In this document: one piece after another, positions 32,931-42,899 of the stretch
Layout: every line of letters starts with the position of its first letter
Numbering within the stretch: position 1 is the first letter of the stretch
NCBI GenBank assembly: GCA_016098155.1
Contig: JAAAJB010000176.1
Location: 1 to 51,110, forward strand
Length of the DNA: 51,110 bases
Reading direction: 5' to 3'
From: Actinomortierella ambigua
Taxonomy: Eukaryota > Mortierellomycota > Mortierellomycetes > Mortierellales > Mortierellaceae
Notes under the pieces: model-generated
Seen by the model: the letters and a program-made list of their open reading frames with translations, nothing else
Databases searched by the model: none
What the model was told of the DNA's origin: nothing
Position numbers and translations under genes: made by a program

Positions 32931-35183
32931 CCCACTTCTCTCTCTCTCTCTGGTGAAGAATGCTCGTGCACCGTGTTTTACCCTGCCTGCCCATTGTTCT
33001 GTCCCTCAAAGCCTATCACATCACCCCAGCCGTATCACCATATCATATGGTATCATGAGACTCGTCCAAGTCGCCCCCTCCACCAGCTCGTGTCGTAGCC
33101 GGCTTTTATACACTTACCCCCTTTCTCCCTTACTTGCCCAGAACCATCTTTTTTTTTTCATCTCATGCACGTCCCGTATTAACGCCTGCCGCGTGGTGTT
33201 TTCCATTTGACTATCACCAACAGACAAGTGTTTCACCACTTTGGAGAGAGAAAGAGAGAAAGAGAAAGAGAGAAAGAGAGAGATGGAGAAAGGGCTGGGA
33301 TGCACGTTGTGCACAAGCACGATTGGGACAAAGGAGGGGTTAGGTAGGGGCAAGCACACACCACGTTCCTTTGCTCGGCAAGAAGAGAACACATGGAGCT
33401 CTTCCCTTTTCTCTTCTAATCCTGCTGGACATGAGGCCCGCCCTCTCCTCTCCTTGTGACCTCGACTCCCACCGTAGACAGGGCTTACACTGCAGGAGGA
33501 GCACACTCACTGACTGGATCAATCACCGCCATTCACACTATTGGAGCCTCGGATATACCACCAAGCAGCCAGCATCCAGACTCGGTTCCCCTCGTGCAAG
33601 CTCCTTTTTCTCTCCTCCCCCCCCCTCTTCCTCCTCCTCCTCCTCCACCCCGTCACCATCGCCGAAACTAGGAGATAGGTGTAACTGTGTGTCCAGCCTG
33701 GATGGCGTTTGCTCCATCAGACAAGTGTAAGAGACTACGCGTGCCGCGACAGCATGCTCGTCCTATACTAAGCAATCGCATCAAAGACTCGGTCAGGCTA
33801 CATACATCCTTTTGGATCAGGCTCAGGTTCAGGTTCAGGTTCAGGTGGAGATTCCATCCCGGAGGATTAGCAAAAGTGCTTTCCTGCCGCACCCAAAGCC
33901 AAGTTCACACACCTCTTCCTTTCCCCTCACCATGTTTTTCTTGTGTCTTTTGACAAGGCCCATCTGACTCCCACCCTGCGTCCCTTTTCCCCAAACTTGT
34001 TCCTTTTGTGCCGCGCTCTCTTCTCTCTCTCTCCCTATCATTTCAAGCTCTCGCTCCCCTCTCTTTCTCACTTTCTCACTCTCTCACCCCTCTCACTCTT
34101 TTTGTCTACTTGCCAGAGAATCGGGCACACCATCAGTATTGTTACACGCTCGGCAACGAAAATCCAGGGCCACTAGTTCAGTCAATGTAAACAAAAGGGA
34201 GAGGTGATTCTATGCCCCATTCCTTTAATACTCTGAGAAGATTATACCCCCATTTTAGAAGAAAAAAAAAAAAAAAAAAAAAAAGAGGGCAGCCACTCAC
34301 CCACTCCTGTTCACCATATGGCGGTTTGTCACTGGTAGCAGGAAACTGCCATGAGGTGGTGTTGCAGGTCCTTTCTCCAAGAAAGGGCATGCTATCTCAC
34401 CTAATCGTGCTGCCTCACTATCTCGTGTCTTTTCATTGCAGAGATATAAGATATAATAAAATGAAAACAATGTCTTCACTCTCCCTCCCCCTGAATATGC
34501 TTACGAAGAACACATGAAAAAGGCAAGGAAGGGACACCCTCATTTTTTGATCTCCTCTTCCTCTCTCTTTTTTTTTTCTTCTTCGTCTTCTCTCTTCTTT
34601 CCAGGATGAATACTCTGACAACCATTCGTGTTTGGGATGGTTGCGAACGACACTGGTTGCGAGATAGTCATTTCACAGCTTTGAGCAAGAGCATTTTACA
34701 TTTTCAATTTGTCGGCGGCGTTTCAGCCCTCGGCAAGGACAACTGATCACAGGGTCATTTTCCCAACCCCCTCTCTTGGTGATTGTGTGTCTCTGTACAA
34801 TACTGGGGGGGGGAGCTCGGCAAGGCGGAGTTTGAATTTAAACAGTTGTGTCACTGAACGTGGTGGTGGGTTTGCCTTTTGTACACCCTGACGGGCACGC
34901 GAGAGGAGGCTGTCCACCACACCATACAGTCTTCAGCAGTGCGGAAGATCTCATCGTCATTCGCAGCTGCAAACAAAAAAATATCCACCACGCCTTGGAA
35001 ACGTCAAAAAAAAAAAAAAAAAAGAAAATGGTGAGGGAAAACGTTTCATCCAGATTGTCACCCTTTCCCTCCCCCGCTCGTAATAACTTGGCAACAAACA
35101 CACTTTTACAACCTTCTGGTAAATTTTGTACACTCGTTCGATGCAGCCTTTCCACCTTACTCCGCTTCCTCGGCAGATTCAGC

Positions 35184-35214
<31 letters not shown>

Positions 35215-36157
35215 GAGAGAGAGCGAGAGAGAGCGAGAAAAAGAAACAGTCTGGCTTTGGATGAGGTCTTTCTTTCAGCAAAATCAATGCTATATCGTAC
35301 TTCACACTTGGCTGGTTGTGCGACCTTTGTACAAGGAGAGATGCCATGCCTTTCGTTAGGATCGTGAGAATTTGTTTTGATCAGGAGAACACTCATTGCC
35401 ACCGCAGTCTCAGAGGAACGCTTCACGCTCTTTTGAACACTGATAACCGCAGGGAGTATCTCTGATCACCTCCTTCATCATTTACAAATCTCCCTCTCCT
35501 CCCTCTCCCTCCCTTTTTTTTTCTTCGATATTGCTGCCGAAACCATGTGGATCCAGCAAGGTGTAGGATCGAAACAAAAAGTCTCCGCTGTTTCCAGGCC
35601 CTCTCCAGGCACCTACCAACACAAAGCATTCAGCCCAGAGTTGCAAACAACAAACCGTCCTTCCCCTCTTGGCATTCTTCTTCAACAACAACAACACCAC
35701 CACCACCATCCTTCTCCTCCAACAGTAGCAACAAAACAACACCCCAGTTGAGTGTCACCTCGGGCCACTTGTCTCCCATATCTGTACGTCGCCCATGTCA
35801 CCAACAGACCTCGGCAGGACCAACCGAGAAACGATGCTAGTCTGAGGACCGGATCGCCCTCACTCTCGCTCACACACAGCACCGACAACCAACGGCTCTC
35901 TCTCTCTCTCTCTTCCTTTCTCTTTCTTTCTGCTCTCCAGCTACTATCAACGAAAAAGATGCAACAATGACAACGGGTCGTAACACACTCCCCTCCTCGA
36001 CTATCTACCGCGCGCGTGTTAAAGCAGGTTCACACTTCGGAACGATCCAGAACGTCCGCCACCCCACCTCTCTCTCCCAGGTAGACATGTAGGCGAAGGC
36101 GTCATACGCACTAATGCCGAGGATTGTGTGAGGCTCCACCTCTCTCCTTCCCTCTCC

Positions 36158-36162
<5 letters not shown>

Positions 36163-36197
<35 letters not shown>
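36163..36197 (+). repeat. CT dinucleotide repeat
   Basis: About 35 bp of uninterrupted CT in the intergenic gap. Confidence 0.9.
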
Positions 36198-36200
<3 letters not shown>

Positions 36201-36250
36201 ACTTACTGGCCCCTATATCCACACGCAATAATGTACATACTGAACATGAC

Positions 36251-36767
36251 ACGCGTGTCGGGCTTTCTCTTCTTCCCTGAATGTGGAAGGGGGTGCACCA
36301 ATTTATCACTGCCCACAGATAGCTTGTTTCTTTCTCCCTCTCTTTCTCTCTCGTTTTCTTTTTACCGAAACGCGTAACTATCAATAATAAAGTCAAATAC
36401 GCGTCAAATTCACTGTTCCTTGATGTTTCTATCGCTCGCGCCTTTTCTCTCACTCTCACACTCTCACACTTTCGTACTCACTCATCTTTTTGGATGGAGG
36501 GGGGGGGGCGAAGAACGCAGTTCAGTGCAAACTCGTTCTCCGTGGTTCGAACAAAGAGCCAATCCTATATATAATATTTATATAGCCCGGGGCCCCTTTT
36601 AACAAATAGTAATAATAATAATAAAAAGAGAGAGAGAGAAAGAGGGAAAGTTCACATTTTTTTTTATTAGGAGAAACACAAAGTACACGCACGCGATGAT
36701 GATGATCACAGAATATAACTATTACAGGGTAGTAGTACCGTCCATCGATCCACGTGCGGCCACGCGT
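36251..36767. promoter_or_regulatory. Cluster of ACGCGT (MCB-like) boxes
   Basis: Exact ACGCGT at 36251-36256 (inside the 12-bp palindrome GACACGCGTGTC), 36370-36375, 36399-36404 and 36762-36767. ACGCGT is the MBF (MluI cell-cycle box) core in yeasts. Four in 517 bp of non-coding DNA exceeds chance expectation. Confidence 0.45.
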
Positions 36768-37309
36768 TCGTCTGCGCTGTTCAGCACAGCCTCTTTTAGT
36801 TTGAACGACACAAGCGTGGCTCCGGTGCGTTTTTTTAAAAAAAAAAATAAACAACATACATCTCCATGCTTCTCCCTTTATCATATACCATTTGCCAGAA
36901 CACACATACACACAATCACACGAACACTTTGTTATTTTTTACTTTTTTTTTTTTTTTATTCACCGATTCGGTGCTTACCTCCAGATCAGAACTGGGGGAT
37001 AAAACGTAAATGAGAAGCTAACATATTTTTTTTTTTTTAAAAAAAAAAACCAGATCCAGAAAAAAAACGGATCATAGAGTAATGGCAAGAAACAAAAGAG
37101 CGTTGAACTCTTACTTTTTTCTAGATATATTAAAAGTTGGGATATCAAAATGAGGAGGTACAAACAATGCAAAGTAGCAATGGGGGGGTGGAGGGGTTAT
37201 GTTTTTCTAAATAAAAAGAAACAAGAGAAAAAAAAAAGAGAGCTACAAGGGCGATATTGCCTATGTAGCTCCCAAGAGGGGATATATGGAAGTCAAATAA
37301 AAAAAAAGA

Positions 37310-37357
37310 GTGGATCCACAAACAGCAACTAGAGCGATAGTTGCTAAAGTGGATCCA
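37310..37357. repeat. Nested inverted repeat
   Basis: GTGGATCCAC (37310-37319), then AGCAACTA (37324-37331), a 6-nt spacer GAGCGA, the reverse complement TAGTTGCT (37338-37345), then GTGGATCCA (37349-37357). The whole is a near-symmetric dyad. Confidence 0.9.
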
Positions 37358-37460
37358 ACTCCATAGACACTCCATATCTATATGCAAGGTCATTGAGAAT
37401 TATTAAAAAAATAAAAAATAAAAAAAAAACTTAAAAATGAAGGAAGGGGTGTGGGGATGC

Positions 37461-37549
37461 AGGGGGGGGGGGTGTGGGTGGGGGTGGGTTGGGGGGGGGG
37501 GGGAGGGGGGGGGCGAGGGGGGGGGGAGGGGGGAAGGGGAGGGGGGCGG
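37461..37549 (+). repeat. G-rich tract, potential quadruplex
   Basis: About 89 bp on the + strand made almost entirely of G runs of 3-13 separated by single T, A or C, preceded by A/T-rich DNA. Confidence 0.85.
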
Positions 37550-39055
37550 TAGACTTGATAAAAGGCCAGAAGTTGGATGCCGTACGGGGGGAGGAGGATG
37601 GGAGTGGGTCTCATTCAAGCAAGATCGAGGTGGGGGGGGGATGGTTCAATCTCACTGAATTGTCAGCACTGTCGTGTTGTTGCTGACTGACCCATGTGAA
37701 AGGGTGGGGCCTTGACACACGCATCTTGGACCAAGCGAGGCGATCAATGTTTAACGGTGTACCTCTTGAGTAACTCGTGGATGGAGAGACAGCTACTATT
37801 AACAGAGGGAGAGTGGCACAAGCACAGACGGTTAGGTGCTAGTTCTATATAGACTTTCTGCACGTTGCGAGGGGAGACAACAAGTATGCACGTTCCACGG
37901 AGGCTGATTAAGAAGGGAAGGGAGGGACACTAACCTGGGCAAGGCACTCGGAGAGGGGAGAGAGACCCCGACGATATCGTATAGGCCAAGGAAAGTGGTG
38001 GATGTGGGTATGGGTGTTGGGGGATGGTGAATGGCTTGGGTATACAGAGAAACAGGGAGGGGGGGATGAAAAGAATGCAGTCGTGAAATGACGCGCTCCA
38101 GGACGATAAGGTGAATATTGGGTGAAAAATATGAAAATGTAGAAAAAAAAAAAAAAAAGATCGCATGGGCGGAAAAACGAGGCCCGCCGGCGATAAAGTA
38201 AGATGGCTGCGTGCGATAAAGGAAACAAGAGACCTTCCACGGACGAACAGCCGCTATAGCACTATATCTGGGAGCGCGGATGAAGGGGGGTGGGGAGAGT
38301 GAAGAGTGGGAGAGTGGAGTGGGGCTGCAAAAAGCAGAGAGTTGTGTTTGGCTAGGTACGGAGCAGGCTACCGAAGGCTGCCTTGCATTTCTCATGGCAG
38401 CATGAGTTGCATTGTTGCTCCAAAGCCGCCACATCCGAGATTGGGACGGCAAGGATTGCCGCCGCAGAATGGCTCATGAGCCAGGGGAGGCCAATGCCAT
38501 GGTGTGCATCATGCAACAAATGTGCCCGACCAGCGGGTTCTCATGTGCATATAGGCATGTGTTGGAAGAGTAATGGAGGTAATGGTGATGTGTGTATGTT
38601 GTGCCAACATGAGCGAAACAAAAGAGGAGCGGGTGACCAACTTGATAGCAAGAAAAGGAAAGAAAAGGGAGAGAAGAGGGTATTGTTGTGTTGAACGCGG
38701 ATTGGGCCTCATGGTTTTATTATGTTCTTTTTCTTCCATATCCAGGCGCCAGCGCGCATTCGCTTTAATGACGTCACGAAAAAAAGGCCCAAATGGCCGC
38801 AGCGAAGATAGATGTGGCTCCGTGCAAATGGGGGTAGAGGGGAGACAAAAATACTCGTCTGCTATGTTATTCCTCATGGGTCCAGGTAGGCTCAGGAACA
38901 GGCACTTGCTCCACAAGGACCGAATGCCCAAAAATGGCAACGACGTCGCCCGCACGGCTCGAGTAGCAGCGAGATGTTTGCAGCAATAGAGGGGGGAGGG
39001 GTGTTGCATCCAACATGTTTCTTGTGAGGCCACTTGGAACTCGTCTGCTAGTGGG

Positions 39056-39101
39056 ACGCGTTAGAGACGCGACGCCGTATCAAGTGATGGGGCCTACGCG
39101 T
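39056..39101. promoter_or_regulatory. MCB-like boxes upstream of CKS1
   Basis: ACGCGT at 39056-39061, ACGCGA at 39067-39072 and ACGCGT at 39096-39101, some 370-410 bp before the CKS1 start codon. The spacing and pairing match MBF-type G1/S promoters in yeasts. Confidence 0.55.
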
Positions 39102-39467
39102 CATGGTTGCAAGCTCAACAAGCTTTTAAATCCTTCTGTCGCCCCAAGGTGCAATAACTTCCCCTTACTTCTCCTCCACTCCTCTTGTCCTCTACTCCTG
39201 AAAAGAAAAAAAAGGAGTTATAGGCTCCTTTCCTTTTTGTACTATGCGACACTCATGGGAGTCTCTCTCTCTCCCTGCAGGCATTTTTTGTACGAGCATG
39301 GATGTCTTTTGGTATTGGGATGAGTTGCGTTGTCTGCTCTCCCTCTTTCTCCCCTTTTCTGACACTTTTTTGTCGACACTCTCCCACTTTCACACCGTCA
39401 ACCCTTACCCACACCTCGTACCTGTCCCCGCTCTTCTATTCATTCCTTCATCAGCATTGCATGCAAC

Positions 39468-40399
39468 ATGTTGAACCATCTGCAACACAATGGAGCGAAC
39501 GGTGCCCACGGGCATCATTCACAACAATCGCAACCACCCTTGCGGTCTAACGACCAGGACCAGCGTCAGCACGGTGCCAACCATCATCACCAGCACCCTC
39601 TAAACCTCCACCACGCTTCAAACAGTAGGCGTCACGATGCAGTATGTAAAACCCTCGTTCCTGCATCCATATGAGATCTTCCCGCACACGTTACTCTCTT
39701 CTGGAACAACCAGCCCACGGCTTCATAGTGGCAATAATAGGAACGAGCTTTTATGCCGCGGTGGCAACTGGTTGTCTGCATGAATATGAGCACTCTGGCC
39801 ACAAGTTTGCATACTTGACGATATTCATGTTGAGTCTGTTACTCTTTAACTTGTGTCGCCGCAGGAAAAGGCAAAGCAGCTGGAGGAGGCGCGGGCAAGA
39901 GACATTGCTAAGCATCAAGAACACATCTTTTACTCTGCACGATATTATGGCAAGTTGTCATTTTTGTAAAGTCAACCCTTCTGCACGTGAAGAATTGCAG
40001 GCCCGATGTGCATGTCCAGCTGACTCTTATCACCACTCCTATTTGCCTTTGATCTCGTAGACGACGTGTCCGAATATAGGTACATCGATCACAGAAGCGT
40101 CATTTGAGTTGGCGGCTCGCCTCTTGCGCTTGTAGTCTTTGCACTGATTAATTGCGAGTAGTCATTAATTGCCCCTTCCCTCTCAACGTCTACTCCAATC
40201 AGACATGTCTCGTTGCCAAAGGCGATCGCCAAGTACGTGCCCAAACATCTGATGTCAGAAGAAGAGTGGAGAAGCCTTGGTGTCAAGCAATCGCAAGGCT
40301 GGGAGCACTACATGATCCACGGTAATATGATATTTGGAGTCATTTTGGGAGGATGCATTGTTTTTAACCTAACTCTGACTATAACCCCCACCCCTTGTC

Positions 40400-40459
<60 letters not shown>

Positions 40460-40710
40460 ACACCCTGTTCCGTATTTCACTGATAGAGCCAGAGCCGCAT
40501 GTTTTGTTGTTCAAAAGAGAAAAGGACTATCAGCTCAAGTACGTCAACAATATCACCAGAGAAATGGTTGGCTATACTTTCATGGAGTGTCGCAGCCTAG
40601 TAACAGATTCTCTTCACTACTATCTCTCCATTTTATTTTCTTTTGGTAGGTACTGCAATATGAAGCCCAAAGATACAGCACCGTCAGAACAGTCCCAGGC
40701 GCAGAAGTAG
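39468..40710 (+). CDS. CKS1: Cyclin-dependent kinase regulatory subunit Cks1/Suc1
   Basis: Six exons: 39468-39641, 39865-39949, 40061-40079, 40203-40321, 40487-40538 and 40650-40710, 169 aa. The joined Cks domain reads FYSARYYDDVSEYRHVSLPK, then [40 protein letters not shown], including the HxPEPH hinge and the anion-site residues. Cks proteins bind CDK and phosphothreonine to promote multisite phosphorylation in the cell cycle. Exon 3 is only 19 nt. Intron 2 (39950-40060) starts GCAAGT, a GC-AG intron required by the YYDDV join. Intron 4 carries a 52-nt CT run. The N-terminal 60 residues are rich in His, Gln and Asn and lie outside the conserved domain. The last join (AA|G at 40538/40650) gives [11 protein letters not shown]; reading straight through is the alternative. 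Confidence 0.92.
40405..40456 (+). repeat. CT dinucleotide repeat in CKS1 intron 4
   Basis: About 52 bp of uninterrupted CT on the sense strand, ending about 30 bp before the acceptor of exon 5. Confidence 0.95.
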
Positions 40711-41552
40711 CTTCCTATACCCGATCCATTATTACCATAAACGCGTTCAGCTCTACTTGGAGCGAACCATTAGAACCGGAGCGACCACCTCGCCTATACA
40801 TCATGTCGTCTAGCCGAGGAATATGTAGGACGCAGGCGATGATTCCCCTCCATACAGAGGCATTCATTTCTGGCAAAAAAAACCCCCCTTGTAGCCAGGA
40901 CAAACACTGGCCTAAAGAGTAGCGCGGTAGGGGAAGAGCGATTTTGTGTGTGGCGATTATCTTTTGGCAAGTGACAACGGCACTATAGAGGCGCATTGCA
41001 CATGTACCCATGATCAGGGAGCTCTGGGTTCGATTGCGATAATGCTGTCAAGATACAACACGATTCGCCGACATGGGGTACGAGCCTTCGTCTATGTTCA
41101 TCTCACCACTACATACTGCATTCAAATTGGTTGCACTTACAGTGCCAAACTGCAAGCTTTTGCCACGATACGAGGGTCAAAACGTCTAAATGGAGTGCTG
41201 ACTCCAAACCAGGCTACGCCTCAACTGCCACCATGCTCAGGTACATGAAGGCGCGCATAATATCCTCATCTGGCCGCTGTCGGGAACAGCACCCACCTAG
41301 CCGCAGTCTTACATAGTACGTGGTGGGATTTCTGGGGCAGGTGGGACGTGCAAGTCACGCCTCGCCCACCGTTGTTTTGAGTTCAAGCATCAAACATCTT
41401 GTTTTCTCTAGACATCCATTGCACACCTCTCCCAAACATCCTTTGGTACATCAAAGGCATTGGAGCTCAACTGCTATTCCCGACATCTTTTTTACCATTC
41501 GCCTGGGAACAATAAACGCGGGAGGCATCAAGCAAGAGTCGCAGGAACCTGA
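40711..41552. other. Spacer: CKS1 3' end and CAF-1 upstream region
   Basis: 842 bp. No family-like frame. An AACGCGGGAG element lies near 41516 shortly before the CAF-1 start and resembles an E2F/MBF half-site. Confidence 0.45.
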
Positions 41553-42853
41553 ATGCCTCCTAAAACAGTCAATGGTGGCGCCGGAGGCTCGACCTCACCC
41601 ACAATGAAACGGACGCTGTCCTCTTTCTTCCAGAAGGACACCAGCAAGAGCAATGAATCTTCTTCTTCTTCGGCCAAGGAGAAGAATGATGATGACTCGA
41701 AGCAAGACAACCCTTTCCTCGAGAGTAGGTCTTATTACTATTCTTCTTATGGCAAACACGGACCGAAGAGGGCTTTGCCACAGTCCCACTGTTTGTGGGT
41801 TTGACGTGTCGCTTCAAAGGACTGACTGTGACTCTTTCCCCCCCCCTTCCCTCTTTCATCACCACGCTAGCTGCTTCAGGAGATGCCCGGACGACGGAGG
41901 ACGGAAAGGAGAATATTATCACCACACCCATCAAACGTGGCCGGCGGACAACTGTCGCAGCATCCACATCCGACTCCTCAGCCAAACCCAAGCGAGGTAG
42001 CACCAAAGGCAAGAAAGAGAGCAAGGCCTCCAACTCGAAGGACGAGGAGGGAGGCGATCAGGATGTCAAAGGCAAGGAAGTTCCACATCGCCCTTTATTG
42101 CTCGCCGAGGTTTCCATCCCGATTCTAAAGAGCAATGCAAAGGCTAGGGCAACTTCGCCATCACCCACGACTGCCGCCGCCACCGCCACCACCACCACCA
42201 CAGACTCTACAGATATGGAAATGGATTCACCTCGCAAGGGAGCGAAGAAGGCGTCCAAGGCTGCTGCCAAAATTTCGCCAAAAGATGCAGTAGCAACAAC
42301 ATCAAGCATTGCTGGTAACCCAGATGTCACGATGACACCAGCTTCTCCCACATCCTCTTCAGCCAAAGATCAGCCACAGGACAAACCAGAAGTCACGCAC
42401 AGTCAGCCAGCAGCAGGAGGCCCAACATTGTCCTCATCGTCGTCCAGTCCACTGTTTGTGTGCAAGGTCAACAAGGTGGACACGGCGTCAATGTTCCGCG
42501 TCCGGAATGGCAAGGCAGCGATCACGGAGGGCAAGCTTCAGTTCCTGAAACACCCTTCGACCATCATGGACCTCGCCCGATTCCACCACTACCGCGAGGA
42601 GCTTCAGGAACAGTCTGAAGATCAGTTCATGGAAGCCGGCGGTGTGGCGGCGCGCTTGGTCAAGGACAGCGTGAGCGGAAAGACCCGTGTGGAAATTTTA
42701 AGCATCCCGGAGGAGCATCTGGGAGTGATCGCCAAACTGATTGAGGAAAGCGAGCTGACCCTGGTGGACCTGTCGGAGCATGTGACCCGCGTGCTCTGCC
42801 CGATGGAATTTGAAACCTATGAGCACTATGACTTGCAAAAGGCAGCCAAGGCG

Positions 42854-42899
<46 letters not shown>

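Larger units (their letters stand above)
32067..39467. other. 7.4-kb gene-poor interval between 14-3-3 and CKS1
   Basis: No open frame here has recognisable family features, and frames on both strands are short, low in complexity or interrupted. It holds a microsatellite patch (32280-32930), (TTCAGG)n near 33817-33847, poly-A runs near 34261-34284 and 35185-35210, a CT run (36163-36197), clustered ACGCGT sites (36251-36767), a nested palindrome (37310-37357), a G-rich tract (37461-37549) and a second ACGCGT pair (39056-39101). It is flanked by divergent promoters, so part of it must be regulatory or untranslated leader. Unannotated non-coding RNA is possible but not shown. Confidence 0.6.

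Noticed and set aside
33456..33671. Possible coding exon in the gene desert (S/T/P-rich frame after a TAG acceptor-like site)
   Set aside because: No homologous motif, no partner exons in phase, and a poly-Pro end caused by a CTC repeat.
38383..39033. Overlapping frames on both strands before CKS1
   Set aside because: They overlap each other, carry no family motif and lie in the CKS1 upstream region.
40953..41049. tRNA-like segment with a B-box-like GGGTTCGATT and short complementary ends (ATTATC/GATAAT)
   Set aside because: The T stem does not pair, the A box is poor and the length is wrong. Not supportable as a tRNA or tRNA-derived element.
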